A program made the position numbers and the translations under genes. Shown here in pieces: positions 52,534 through 60,868 of a stretch of 64,000 bases of DNA. The notes beneath the pieces were generated by a model, which ran no database searches, was not told the origin of the DNA, and worked only from the letters and a program-made list of their open reading frames with translations. The first letter of the stretch is position 1. Each line of letters starts with the position of its first letter. Source of the DNA: Patulibacter sp. SYSU D01012 (GTDB taxonomy: Bacteria > Actinomycetota > Thermoleophilia > Solirubrobacterales > Solirubrobacteraceae); the NCBI RefSeq assembly GCF_017916475.1, contig NZ_JAFMTB010000001.1:1764043-1828042 (forward strand), given 5' to 3'.

Positions 52534-53453
52534 GCCCCGCGAGCACCCCCGTCCGCCTCGACGCCGCCGAGGACTTCGTGCGGCGCGAGGCCCGGCTGAT
52601 CGACGTCCGCCGGTTCGAGCGCGCCTTCGCCGGCGGCGACGACGCGTCGGTCCGGGCCGCGCTCGACGCCTACCGCAACGCGGACGGGGGCTACGCCGGC
52701 CTGCTCGAGCCCGACCTGCGGACGACCCGCAGCCAGCCGCAGGCGGCCGAGCTGGCGCTCCGCGTGCACGACGAGCTCGGCGGGGTGCCGCGCGACGTCG
52801 CGGCCGCGCTCTGCGACTGGCTGGCCACGGTGACCGCCCCCGGCGGTGGCGTCCCGTTCGGGCACCCCTCGGCCCGCGACCATCCCGCCGCGCCGCACTG
52901 GCACGCGGACGACGGCCGCTGCGGCTCGCTCAACCCGACGGCGGCGATCGTCGGCCTGCTGCACCGCTCCGGGATCCGCCACGCCTGGCTCGACGAGGCC
53001 ACCGCGTTCTGCTGGCGCGCCGTCGGCGCCGACGGCTCCGGGGCGCCGCCCGCCGAGCAGCTCGACCTGTACAGCGTGCGGGCCGCGCTGTGGCTGCTCG
53101 ACCCGGCCGTGCCCGCCGCGCCGGACCCCGCCGCCCTGCGCACCCGGCTGGCCGCGGGCGTGCGGGAGCACGTGGCGCTCGACCCGGCGCTGACGGCGCC
53201 CGGCGCGCCCGGCCACCACATCGGGCCGATCGAGGTGGCGCCGTACCCGGGCGATCCGGGACGGGCGCTGCTGCCGGCCGCCGCCGTCGACGCGGCCCTC
53301 GACGCCCTGGCCGCGCGTCAGCGCCCGGACGGCGGGTGGGAGGTCAACTTCCCGCCGATCTCGGCCGGGGCGCTCGCCGAGTGGCGCGGGTTCGCGACGG
53401 TCGGCGCGCTGCTCGTCCTGCGCGAGGCCGGCCGGCTGCCGGCCGCCGGTTGA
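52530..53453 (+). CDS. Prenyltransferase-like alpha/alpha-repeat protein, function unknown
   Basis: A 307-residue protein starting inside the stop of the AraC gene (ATGA). Residue patterns such as DAYRNADGGYAGLLEPDLRTTRSQPQAAELALRV, LCDWLATVTAPGGGVPF, LNPTAAIVGLLHRSG and LAARQRPDGGWEVNF are QW-like repeats of the squalene-cyclase/prenyltransferase beta-subunit alpha-toroid. Catalytic motifs of cyclases (DxDD) are not evident, so it may be a non-catalytic or new activity. Its coupling to an AraC regulator suggests the two act together. Confidence 0.7.
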   Translation: MSPASTPVRLDAAEDFVRREARLIDVRRFERAFAGGDDASVRAALDAYRNADGGYAGLLEPDLRTTRSQPQAAELALRVHDELGGVPRDVAAALCDWLATVTAPGGGVPFGHPSARDHPAAPHWHADDGRCGSLNPTAAIVGLLHRSGIRHAWLDEATAFCWRAVGADGSGAPPAEQLDLYSVRAALWLLDPAVPAAPDPAALRTRLAAGVREHVALDPALTAPGAPGHHIGPIEVAPYPGDPGRALLPAAAVDAALDALAARQRPDGGWEVNFPPISAGALAEWRGFATVGALLVLREAGRLPAAG

Positions 53454-53544
53454 GCGGCCGCCGGCGGGCGGCCGCGCCACGTCCGCCCGTGCCGGACCGC
53501 CGCGCGGCCCCTCGCCCGTCGGCCCGGGGACGGCCCGGCGCCGC

Positions 53545-53934
53545 TCACCAGGGCGCGGGAGCGCCCGGATCGGGCGGCACCGCCGTGCCCTGGTGGAAGA
53601 CGACGCGCCAGGCGCCGTCCCGCCGACGCCACACCGAGGAGCGCCGGGTGCGGGTGCCGCCGTGGTGGGCGACGTACGTCACGAGGACGACGTCCGGGGC
53701 CACCACGCTGCCGCGCACGTCGTCGGCCACGATCGGCGGCTGGCCCGCCGCGCCCAGGCCGCTCAGGAGCGCCACGACCGTCGCCCGGTCCCACGTCTCG
53801 CCGGACGTGCCGATCTCGGCGAAGTCCGGGTCGAGCAGCGCCTCGAGCGCCTCGCGCGACGCTCGCGTGCGCGGGTCGAGGAGCGCCAGCTCGCGGTCGA
53901 CGACGGCCTGCAGGTCGGGATCGGCCCGGGACAT
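53545..53934 (-). CDS. NTF2-like/DUF4440 domain protein
   Basis: A 129-residue single-domain protein starting MSRADPDLQAVVDRELALLDPRTRASREALEALLDPDFAEIG, with VSSVWRRRDGAWRVVFHQGT-like C-terminal strands: the cone-shaped NTF2/SnoaL fold of DUF4440. These are small hydrolase-, isomerase- or binding-like proteins. The ATG at 53934 is favoured over longer frames because minus-strand TACGAT lies 6 nt upstream. It is divergent from corA. Confidence 0.82.
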   Translation of the reverse strand: MSRADPDLQAVVDRELALLDPRTRASREALEALLDPDFAEIGTSGETWDRATVVALLSGLGAAGQPPIVADDVRGSVVAPDVVLVTYVAHHGGTRTRRSSVWRRRDGAWRVVFHQGTAVPPDPGAPAPW

Positions 53935-53940
53935 GCGGTG

Positions 53941-53946
53941 ATCGTA
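53941..53946 (-). promoter_or_regulatory. -10 box of the NTF2-like gene (leaderless)
   Basis: Minus-strand TACGAT ends 6 nt before the ATG at 53934. Confidence 0.5.
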
Positions 53947-53963
53947 CGGTGGGCACGGGGGCG

Positions 53964-53969
53964 TAGCCT
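53964..53969 (+). promoter_or_regulatory. -10 box of corA
   Basis: TAGCCT, 32 nt before the ATG, implying a leader of about 25 nt. Confidence 0.4.
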
Positions 53970-54001
53970 TCCCGTTCCGTCCGGACCGGACCGCCTGCCG
54001 C

Positions 54002-55081
54002 ATGAGCCTCTCCCCGCGCCCCCGCCGCCCCGATCCCCGCCCGTCCGGGACCGCCGACCCCGACGCCGCGCCCGAGGCGCCCGGGGACCGCCCGATCGAG
54101 CGGGCCGTCACGGACTGCGCGGTCTACGAGCACGGCCGCCGCGAGGGCGGCGTCGTGCCGCTGGGCGAGGTGGCCGAACGGCTCGAGGGCGTCGGGGAGG
54201 ACGGCTTCCTCTGGATCGGTCTGCACGACCCCTCCCCGGAGGCCGTCCAGGGGCTCGGGCGGCGCTTCGACCTGCACGCGCTCGTCGTCGAGGACGCGAT
54301 GAGCGCGCACCAGCGACCGAAGCTCGAGCGGCACGGCGACCTGCTCTTCCTCGTGCTCAAGACGGCCGAGTACGACGACGACCACGAGCACGTCGCCATC
54401 GGGGAGCTGACGCTCATCCTCGGTCCGCGGCTGGTCGTCTCGATCCGCCACGGGGCGCCGGTGCCGCTCCGCGACGTGCGCGCCGAGCTCGAGCGCGACC
54501 CCGAGCGGCTGGCGAAGGGGCCCGGAGTCGTCTTCCACGCGATCGTGGACCGGGTCGTGGACGTCTACGCCGACGTGCTCGACGGCCTCGTGACCGACGT
54601 CGACCAGGTCGAGGCGACGGTGTTCTCCGACGTGCGCTCCAACCCGACCGAGCGGATCTACCGGCTCAAGCGCGAGGTGATCGCGTTCAAGCGGGCCGTC
54701 ACGCCGCTCGTCACCCCGCTGACCCGCCTGGTCGAGGACCGCGCGCTCCCCGTGGCGGACGCCGCCCGCCCCTACCTGCGCGACGTCCTCGACCACCTCG
54801 TGCGCGACGCGGAGGGCGTCGCGTCGATCGACGACCTGCTCAACGGCGTCCTCGACGCCAACCTGGCGCAGATCGGCGTCCGGCAGGCCGACGACGCCCG
54901 CAAGATCTCGGCGTGGGCGGCGATCGCCGTGGTCCCGACCGCGATCTTCGGGCTGTACGGCATGAACTTCGAGCACATGCCCGAGCTGCGCTGGGAGCTG
55001 GGCTACCCCGCCGTGCTCGTCGTGACGCTCCTCGTGTGCGTCGGGCTGTACTGGCGCCTGCGCCGGGTGGGCTGGCTGTGA
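54002..55081 (+). CDS. corA: CorA-family magnesium/cobalt transporter
   Basis: A 359-residue CorA protein. A Pro/Arg-rich lead precedes the cytoplasmic funnel domain (FLWIGLHDPSPEAVQGLGRRFDLHALVVEDAM; LFLVLKTAEYDDDHEHVAIGELTLILG; VISIRHG-type strand). Two C-terminal transmembrane helices carry the pore signature YGMNFEHMPE, the GMN motif that selects Mg2+, and the molecule ends in a basic WRLRRVGWL tail. CorA works as a pentamer and closes when cytoplasmic Mg2+ is high. Confidence 0.95.
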   Translation: MSLSPRPRRPDPRPSGTADPDAAPEAPGDRPIERAVTDCAVYEHGRREGGVVPLGEVAERLEGVGEDGFLWIGLHDPSPEAVQGLGRRFDLHALVVEDAMSAHQRPKLERHGDLLFLVLKTAEYDDDHEHVAIGELTLILGPRLVVSIRHGAPVPLRDVRAELERDPERLAKGPGVVFHAIVDRVVDVYADVLDGLVTDVDQVEATVFSDVRSNPTERIYRLKREVIAFKRAVTPLVTPLTRLVEDRALPVADAARPYLRDVLDHLVRDAEGVASIDDLLNGVLDANLAQIGVRQADDARKISAWAAIAVVPTAIFGLYGMNFEHMPELRWELGYPAVLVVTLLVCVGLYWRLRRVGWL

Positions 55082-55125
55082 CCGCGCTCCCTACGGGCGC
55101 GTAGGCTGGTCGGGTCGCGGGCCGC

Positions 55126-55131
55126 TATGCT
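55126..55131 (+). promoter_or_regulatory. -10 box of the SRPBCC gene (leaderless)
   Basis: TATGCT ends 7 nt before the ATG at 55139, which sets the start over the in-frame codon at 55127. Confidence 0.55.
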
Positions 55132-55138
55132 CGCGCCC

Positions 55139-55618
55139 ATGCCGGCGCACCCGCTCCGCCCCGTCGACGACGACTTCCTCCGGACCGCACCGCTCGTGGT
55201 CCGCAGCAGCGTCGACCTGGACGCGCCGCCGTCGCGCGTGTGGGAGGTGCTCGGCAGCGACGAGATGTGGTCGTGGCTGCCGCTCATCGACCGCCTGGAG
55301 TGGCGGACGCCGCGCCCGCACGCCGCCGGCGCCGTCCGCCGGCTGCGGCTGGGGCGCTTCGTCACCGTCGACGAGGAGTTCTACCGCTGGGACGTCGACC
55401 GACGCGCGACCTTCCGCGTGGCGGCGCAGAGCCGCCCCGTCCTGGACGGGCTGATCGAGGACTTCCTGCTCGACCCGACCGATCGCGGCACCCGGCTGAC
55501 GTGGACGATGGCCGTCGCCCCGCGCAAGGGCGCGGGGCTGCCCCTCGGCCTGCTCGCGCCGCTGCTGCGCCCGGGCAACACCGTCGCCATCGGCGGCATC
55601 CGCAAGCTGCTGCGCTGA
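55139..55618 (+). CDS. SRPBCC/polyketide-cyclase-like protein
   Basis: A 159-residue START-like domain: VVRSSVDLDAPPSRVWEVLGSDEMWSWLPLIDRLEW at the N-terminus, VDEEFYRWDVDRRATFRV in the middle, GTRLTWTMAVAPRKG and a terminal long helix lining the hydrophobic cavity. Such proteins bind or transform hydrophobic small molecules; this one has no diagnostic catalytic residues. It ends 18 bp before the GTG of the acetyltransferase-like gene, which nevertheless has its own -10 box. Confidence 0.82.
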   Translation: MPAHPLRPVDDDFLRTAPLVVRSSVDLDAPPSRVWEVLGSDEMWSWLPLIDRLEWRTPRPHAAGAVRRLRLGRFVTVDEEFYRWDVDRRATFRVAAQSRPVLDGLIEDFLLDPTDRGTRLTWTMAVAPRKGAGLPLGLLAPLLRPGNTVAIGGIRKLLR

Positions 55619-55624
55619 GCGGCG

Positions 55625-55630
55625 TAGGGT
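55625..55630 (+). promoter_or_regulatory. -10 box of the hexapeptide transferase gene (leaderless)
   Basis: TAGGGT ends 6 nt before the GTG at 55637. Confidence 0.45.
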
Positions 55631-55636
55631 GGGGGC

Positions 55637-56257
55637 GTGGCCGCCGGACCGCCGATCCCGCCCGCCGGGCGCCTCGACCGCGCCGCCCTGCGGGAGTGGC
55701 TGCTCAAGCGCCGCTGGTACGCGCGCTCGCAGCGCCCGTGGAACCGCGCCCGGCTGCACGCCGAGCTCGCCCGCCGGCACGCGTTCGCCCGCGGGCGGAT
55801 GCACGGCGAGATCCTGCCGATGCTGCGGGACGGGCGGCTCGAGATCGGCCCGCAGGCGTTCTTCGAGGACGGCGTGTGGCTGACCGCCGGCGAGCGCGGC
55901 CGGATCCGCATCGGCGGCGGGACCTTCCTCAACCTGGGCGTCATGGTCGCGGCCGAGGGGCTCGTCGACATCGGCGAGCACTGCATGGCCGCGAACGGCT
56001 GCCTGATCACGGACGCCGACCACCGCTTCGACGATCCCGAGACGCCGGTGCCGTGGCAGGGGTTCACGACGAAGGGCCCGACGGTCCTCGGCGACAACGT
56101 CTGGCTGGGCGCGAACGTCGTCGTGACGAGCGGCGTGACGATCGGCCGTCGCAGCGTCGTGGGCGCGAACTCCGTGGTGACGACCGACATCCCCCCGTGG
56201 TCGGTGGCGGCCGGCGTGCCCGCCCGGGTGCTCCGGACGCACCGCCCCGAGGCGTAG
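55637..56257 (+). CDS. Left-handed beta-helix (hexapeptide) acyltransferase
   Basis: A 206-residue protein with a basic helical N-terminal 60 residues and a LbH domain (about 75-206). The rungs read RIRIGGGTFLNLGVMVAAEGLVDIGEHCMAANGCLI, TVLGDNVWLGANVVVTSGVTIGRRSVVGANSVVTTDIPPWSVAAGVPARVL. The ITDADHRFDD segment carries the catalytic His typical of the maltose/galactoside O-acetyltransferase (WbbJ-like) group. It probably acetylates a sugar or surface glycan; the acceptor is unknown. Confidence 0.88.
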   Translation: MAAGPPIPPAGRLDRAALREWLLKRRWYARSQRPWNRARLHAELARRHAFARGRMHGEILPMLRDGRLEIGPQAFFEDGVWLTAGERGRIRIGGGTFLNLGVMVAAEGLVDIGEHCMAANGCLITDADHRFDDPETPVPWQGFTTKGPTVLGDNVWLGANVVVTSGVTIGRRSVVGANSVVTTDIPPWSVAAGVPARVLRTHRPEA

Positions 56258-56409
56258 GCGGGCGGCCGGCGCGCGGGCGGTGGCGGCACCGACGCCGGGC
56301 GCGGCCCGTCGGCGCCAGGAGCCCGCCGCGCCGTTCGCCGCGCACCTCCGCACGGACTACGGACACGACCCCGCGGACGGACCCCGATGGCGCGCCGCCG
56401 CTCGCGGCG

Positions 56410-56415
56410 TAGGGT
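56410..56415 (+). promoter_or_regulatory. -10 box of the universal stress gene
   Basis: TAGGGT, 36 nt before the ATG at 56452; GGAG precedes the start, so the mRNA is leadered. Confidence 0.4.
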
Positions 56416-56451
56416 CGGAGACGCACCAGTCCCCTCGCAACGGAGCACGTC

Positions 56452-57369
56452 ATGACGACCCAGATCATCGCCGGCTACGACGGCCGCACCGGCGGCCGCG
56501 ACGCCGTCGCGCTCGCCACCGTCCTCGCCGACGCCCACGCCGACGCCGAGGTCACCGTCTCGAGCGTCTACTCCGTCACGCCGGTCGGCAGTCGCGGCGT
56601 GCCCGGCGAGTACCTGGCCGCGGTGCGCGAGGAGGCCGACGAGCGGCTGGACGGCGCCCGCGAGGAGTGGGGCACCCGCCCGCGCACCCGCTTCGAGGTC
56701 ACGCGCGGCACCTCGCCCGCCGACGGCCTGCACCGCCTGGCGACCGAGAAGGGCGCGCGCTGCCTCGTCGTCGGGACGAGCAGCACGGGGCCCGTCGGGC
56801 GCCTGATGCTCCCGGGCAGCGCGACCGAGCAGACGCTCCACGGCGCCCCGTGCGCGGTCGCCGTCGCCCCGGCCGGCTACGCGAAGGCGCCGCGCAGCCT
56901 CCGCACCGTCGGCGTCGCGTACGCGGACACGCCCGAGGGCCACCACGCGGTCGAGGTCGCCGCCCGCGTCGCGTGCCGCCACCGGGCCGCCCTGCGCCTG
57001 CTGCGCGTGATCGAGAACCGCGTCGTCACCTACACCGCCTACGCCGGCGGCGAGGCGCTGCAGGACCTGCGCGCCTGGGTGGACGAGGACGTGCAGGCGG
57101 CCGCCGACGCCGTGGAGGGCGTCGAGTCGGTCGGCTACCGCGTCTACGAGGGGGACCCGGCCACCGAGCTGGCGCGCGCCGGCGAGGACCTGGACCTGCT
57201 CGTCGTGGGCTCGCGCGCCCACGGTCCGCTGCGCCGCGTGCTGCTCGGCAGCGTGTCGTCGCGGCTGGTCCGCCACGCGCACTGCCCGCTGCTCGTCGTG
57301 CCGCGCTCGGTGCCGGCGCCCGACGAGGAGGCCGACGCCCCCGCGGCCGGCGCCGCGGCGACCGCCTAG
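56452..57369 (+). CDS. Universal stress protein, two UspA domains
   Basis: A 305-residue tandem UspA. Domain 1 (about 1-142) opens with IIAGYDGRTGGRDAVALA and ends GTSSTGPVGRLMLPGSATEQTLHGAPCAVAVAP. Domain 2 (about 155-290) opens LRTVGVAYADTPEGHHAVEVAA and ends VVGSRAHGPLRRVLLGSVSSRLVRHAHCPLLVVP. Both retain the ATP-binding G-x2-G-x9-G-S-like loop. In actinobacteria, tandem USPs bind ATP or cAMP and rise under stress or dormancy. It is monocistronic, followed by a strong terminator. Confidence 0.93.
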   Translation: MTTQIIAGYDGRTGGRDAVALATVLADAHADAEVTVSSVYSVTPVGSRGVPGEYLAAVREEADERLDGAREEWGTRPRTRFEVTRGTSPADGLHRLATEKGARCLVVGTSSTGPVGRLMLPGSATEQTLHGAPCAVAVAPAGYAKAPRSLRTVGVAYADTPEGHHAVEVAARVACRHRAALRLLRVIENRVVTYTAYAGGEALQDLRAWVDEDVQAAADAVEGVESVGYRVYEGDPATELARAGEDLDLLVVGSRAHGPLRRVLLGSVSSRLVRHAHCPLLVVPRSVPAPDEEADAPAAGAAATA

Positions 57370-57378
57370 CGACGGGGA

Positions 57379-57404
57379 CCGCGCGGTCCGCCCGGACCGC
57401 GCGG
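57379..57404. terminator. Bidirectional terminator
   Basis: An 11-bp GC stem with a 4-nt loop between the convergent stress-protein and LysM genes. Confidence 0.65.
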
Positions 57405-57413
57405 CGCGGCGCC

Positions 57414-58433
57414 TCAGCCGCCGAAGCGGCCCCGCAGGGCGCGGACGCTCTGCACGTAGCGCTTCGTGTCGTCGTACATCCCGCGCGAGCGGACGGACGA
57501 CAGGCCCTGGTAGTACGCGGCGGCGGCCAGGTCGGGATCGCCGCCCGTCTCGCGCAGCAGGTGCCCCAGGTAGAGGGTGCCGGCCCGGACGTTGTCGGTC
57601 GCGGACGACGGGTCGAGCGGGGTGCGGGCCAGGTTGGCGCCGATCCAGTCCCACGTGCCCGGCATGACCTGCATGACGCCGCGCGCGCCGACGCTGGAGA
57701 CCGCGCCGTTGTTGAAGCCGCTCTCCTGCCACGCGATCGCGCGGGCCAGGGACGCCGGCACGCCGTTCTGGGCGGCGACGGTGCCGACGTCCGTCGCGGT
57801 CACGCGGGCGCCGGACGCCGGCGCGGTGCCGGGGGCGGGGCCCGCCGGGGCCGGCGCGGACGCGGCCGTCGTCGTCGTGCCGGTGCCGCCGCCCGAGGAC
57901 GACGTCGCCGTCGCCGTCGAGGACGCCGATCCGCCGCCGTCGCCGCTGCCCTGAGCCGGCAGCGCCAGGCGCGCGCCGGCGGGCAGCACGGACGCGGCGC
58001 TCAGGCCGTTGAGGGCCGCCAGGCGGGTGACGGTGACGCCCTGGCGGGCGGCGATCGCCGTGAGGGTGTCGCCGGGCTGCACGACGATCCCGCCGCCCGA
58101 CGCGCCCGCGACACCCGAGGACGCGCCGCCGGACGACGCGCCGCCGCCGCTGGCGCCCGCGGGCGGCGCCGGGGCGGCGGCCGCCGGGGCCGCGCCCTGC
58201 GGCGGGATCGTCAGCGCCTGGCCGGCCTGCACGGCGGCGTCGGCGGAGAGGCCGTTCGCGGCGGCCAGCGCCGCGGGTGAGAGGCCGTTGGCGGCGGCGA
58301 CCTGCCAGAGCGACTCGCCCGGGGCGACCTGGTGGACGGGGCTGGCCTGGACGGCGGGGGCGACCGTCGCGAGCAGCGCGCAGGCGCCGGTCACGAGGAG
58401 GGCCGCCCGGCGGTGCAGCGCGTGGGGGGACAC
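57414..58433 (-). CDS. Secreted LysM-lytic transglycosylase
   Basis: A 339-residue cell-wall enzyme from the GTG at 58433 (AAGGAG 7 nt upstream). Signal peptide about 1-29 (LLATVAPAVQA). Two LysM peptidoglycan-binding motifs follow: VHQVAPGESLWQVAAANGLSPAALAAANGLS and IVVQPGDTLTAIAARQGVTVTRLAALNGLS. A Thr/Ser/Gly/Pro-rich linker (about 165-215) leads to the SLT domain: RAIAWQESGFNNGAVSSVGARGVMQVMPGTW with the catalytic Glu, then AGTLYLGHLL. It should remodel peptidoglycan outside the cell. Confidence 0.9.
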   Translation of the reverse strand: MSPHALHRRAALLVTGACALLATVAPAVQASPVHQVAPGESLWQVAAANGLSPAALAAANGLSADAAVQAGQALTIPPQGAAPAAAAPAPPAGASGGGASSGGASSGVAGASGGGIVVQPGDTLTAIAARQGVTVTRLAALNGLSAASVLPAGARLALPAQGSGDGGGSASSTATATSSSGGGTGTTTTAASAPAPAGPAPGTAPASGARVTATDVGTVAAQNGVPASLARAIAWQESGFNNGAVSSVGARGVMQVMPGTWDWIGANLARTPLDPSSATDNVRAGTLYLGHLLRETGGDPDLAAAAYYQGLSSVRSRGMYDDTKRYVQSVRALRGRFGG

Positions 58434-58590
58434 GTGCGACTCCTTCGGGAGGGTTGACGGTGGCCCGTCCCTTCTCGCGCACCCCGGCGGCGGGGGCAAG
58501 GCCGGGACCCCCGCCGCAACGCGCCTTGCGCCCCGCCCGGGCGCTCGCGCGGCGTCCGCCGCGGCACGACGGCGCCGCCGCCGGGACGGG

Positions 58591-58596
58591 TACGGT
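58591..58596 (+). promoter_or_regulatory. -10 box of the AI-2E-family gene
   Basis: TACGGT, 34 nt before the GTG at 58631. Confidence 0.4.
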
Positions 58597-58630
58597 CGGA
58601 GGCGTCCTCCGTCCCCGTCCCCGGAGCCGC

Positions 58631-59761
58631 GTGCGCGACCAGCCGAGCATCCCCCGAGTCGTCCTCACGATCACGCTGACCGTCCTGGCGGTCCTCGCGT
58701 CCCTCGTGCTCCTGTACCTGCTGCGCAAGCCGCTGTCGTGGATCGTGATCGCCGGCTTCATCGCGATCGCCCTGTCGGGACCGGTGCAGGTGCTCTCGCG
58801 GCGCCTTCCGCGCGGCCTCGCGATCACCGCGGTGTACCTGCTGCTGTTCCTCGTGCCGGCGCTGATCCTGCTCGTCGCGATCCCGCCGCTGGTGCGCGGC
58901 GCGTCCGACCTGATCGACCAGGCCCCCGAGTACGCGCGGCAGCTGCAGGACTGGGTCGAGGGCAACGAGCGCCTGCGCGACCTGGACCGCGACTTCGGGA
59001 TCGTCGACCGCATCCAGGAGCAGGCGCAGGCGCTGCCGAACCGGGTCGGCGACGCCGCGTCGTGGCTCGGCAACCTCGGCCTGGGGATCGTCAACTCCGT
59101 CTTCGCGGCCGTCACGATCCTGATCCTGAGCGTCTTCCTCGTGGCGAACGGCCGCCGCTGGATCGACGCGGCGCTCGCGATGGGGCCGCGGGACCGGGCG
59201 GAGCGGCTCGGCGCGGTGCTCGACCGCATGGGCGGGGCCGTCGGCGCCTACCTGGGCGGGGCGCTGCTGCAGGCGGCGATCGCCGGCGTCCTGACGTGGG
59301 TCGTGCTGACCATCCTGGGCGTGCCGTTCGCCGTGCCGCTGGCGGTGCTCGTCGCGCTCTTCGACCTGCTGCCGATGGTCGGCGCCACGATCGGCGCGGT
59401 GCTCGTCGGCATCATCACGCTCTTCGGCGACTTCCCGACCGACACGATCGTCTGGGTGGTCTGGTCGATCGTCTACCAGCAGGTCGAGAACACGGTGATC
59501 CAGCCGCGGATCCAGAACCGCGCGGTCGGGGTGCACCCGTTCGTGGTGATGGTCGCCGTCCTCTTCGGCGGCACGCTGCTCGGGATCCCCGGGGCGCTGC
59601 TGGCGGTGCCCGTGGCGGCGGCGGTCCAGATCGCGTTCAAGGCGTGGTGGGACTGGCGGCACGAGGACGCGGACGGCGGGGCGGGGGAGCGCCCGGCAGG
59701 AGACGCGCTCGAGCGCGGGCCGGACCCGGCGACGGACCCCGCGGCCGACCCCGCGGGCTGA
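58631..59761 (+). CDS. AI-2E-family (PF01594) membrane transporter
   Basis: A 376-residue permease with about eight helices. It starts MRDQPSIPRVVLTITLTVLAVLASLVLLYLL and has the conserved central region GGAVGAYLGGALLQAAIAG, LLPMVGATIGAVLVGII and QQVENTVIQPRIQNRAVGVHPFVVM (the family signature), then IPGALLAVPVAAAVQI. Members include TqsA and Na+/H+ antiporters; the name AI-2 export should not be over-read. The frame is open upstream but lacks homology, so the GTG at 58631 is chosen. The tail is acidic. Confidence 0.9.
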   Translation: MRDQPSIPRVVLTITLTVLAVLASLVLLYLLRKPLSWIVIAGFIAIALSGPVQVLSRRLPRGLAITAVYLLLFLVPALILLVAIPPLVRGASDLIDQAPEYARQLQDWVEGNERLRDLDRDFGIVDRIQEQAQALPNRVGDAASWLGNLGLGIVNSVFAAVTILILSVFLVANGRRWIDAALAMGPRDRAERLGAVLDRMGGAVGAYLGGALLQAAIAGVLTWVVLTILGVPFAVPLAVLVALFDLLPMVGATIGAVLVGIITLFGDFPTDTIVWVVWSIVYQQVENTVIQPRIQNRAVGVHPFVVMVAVLFGGTLLGIPGALLAVPVAAAVQIAFKAWWDWRHEDADGGAGERPAGDALERGPDPATDPAADPAG

Positions 59762-59842
59762 GCCGGCGGGGCGTGCCGGGGAGGCCGGCGGACGGCACGG
59801 TCCGCCGCCGGTTCGCCGACCGGGCGCCGGCTGCCCCGGCCG

Positions 59843-59875
59843 GCCCGGTGGGGGAGGCCCGACGCCCCACCGGGC
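59843..59875. terminator. Bidirectional terminator
   Basis: An 11-bp perfect stem (59843-59853 with 59865-59875) between the convergent AI-2E-family and panB genes; the 166-bp gap holds further GC hairpins but no ORF. Confidence 0.6.
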
Positions 59876-59927
59876 GCGCCGGGCCGGCGGTCCGGGCGGC
59901 GCCGCGCCGGCCGCCCGGGCCGCGGAC

Positions 59928-60842
59928 TCAGCCGGCGGCGCCCGCTGCGTCCGGCAGCTGCGCCAGCGCGGCCTGCAGCCGCCCCAGCTCCTCGGGCGGA
60001 ATGGCGTACGTGTGCTCGCGCGTCGGGAACGCGCCGGCGCGCACGTCGTCGGCGTAGGCGCGGACGGCGGCGAGCATCTCCTCGTGCAGGTGCGCGTACT
60101 GGCGGACGAACTTCGCGGTGCGGCCCTCCATCAGGCCCAGCAGGTCGTGCCAGACGAGCACCTGCGCGTCGGTCGAGCCGCCGGCGCCGATGCCGATCGT
60201 CGGGATCTCGAGCAGCGGCATGACCTCCTCCGCCACCGCGGCGGGGATCGCCTCGAAGACGATCGCGCAGCAGCCGGCGTCCTGCAGGCCGAGGGCGTCG
60301 CGGGCCATCTGCGCGGCCTGCTCCGCGCGCTTCCCCTGCGCGCGCAGGCCCCCGAGGGCCGTCGCGGTCTGCGGCGTCAGGCCCAGGTGGCCGACGACGG
60401 GGATCCCGGCGCGGACGATCGCCGCGGCGCGGTCGACCATCACGCCGCCGCCCTCGAGCTTGACGGCCTGCGCGCCGGCCTCCTTCACGAACCGCTGCGC
60501 GGTCCGCACGGCGTCCAGGTCCGTGGCCTCGTACGAGCCGAAGGGCAGGTCGCAGACCAGGAAGCTCGCCGTCAGGCCGCGGCGGACGGCCTTGGCCAGG
60601 ACGAGCAGCTCGTCGACGGTGACGGGGACGGTGGAGTCCAGGCCCAGGACGGTCGTGGCGGCGGAGTCGCCGACGAGGACCATCTCGACGCCGGCGGCCT
60701 CGGCCACGCGGGCGGACGGGTAGTCGTAGGCGGTGACCATGACGGTCTTGCGACCCTGGCGCTTGGCCTCGAGCAGCGACGTGACGGTGACGGGCGCGCG
60801 GGCCGGGGCCTGCGCGTCGACGGTGCGGGGGCTGGCGGACAT
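59928..60842 (-). CDS. panB: 3-methyl-2-oxobutanoate hydroxymethyltransferase
   Basis: PanB transfers a hydroxymethyl group from methylene-tetrahydrofolate to alpha-ketoisovalerate, making ketopantoate. The 304-residue TIM-barrel protein has VTSLLEAKRQGRKTVMVTAYDYPSARVAE, metal-site MVLVGDSAATTVLG, DLPFGSYEA, VKLEGGGVMVDRA, GHLGLTPQTATALGG and the catalytic-Glu region VFEAIPAAVAEEV and IGIGAGGSTDAQVLVWHDLLGL. GAGGAG lies 6 nt before the ATG; it is 26 bp after panCD, third in the operon DUF2520-panCD-panB. Confidence 0.95.
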   Translation of the reverse strand: MSASPRTVDAQAPARAPVTVTSLLEAKRQGRKTVMVTAYDYPSARVAEAAGVEMVLVGDSAATTVLGLDSTVPVTVDELLVLAKAVRRGLTASFLVCDLPFGSYEATDLDAVRTAQRFVKEAGAQAVKLEGGGVMVDRAAAIVRAGIPVVGHLGLTPQTATALGGLRAQGKRAEQAAQMARDALGLQDAGCCAIVFEAIPAAVAEEVMPLLEIPTIGIGAGGSTDAQVLVWHDLLGLMEGRTAKFVRQYAHLHEEMLAAVRAYADDVRAGAFPTREHTYAIPPEELGRLQAALAQLPDAAGAAG

Positions 60843-60868
60843 GCGGGCTCCTCGTGCGGGTCGGTCGG

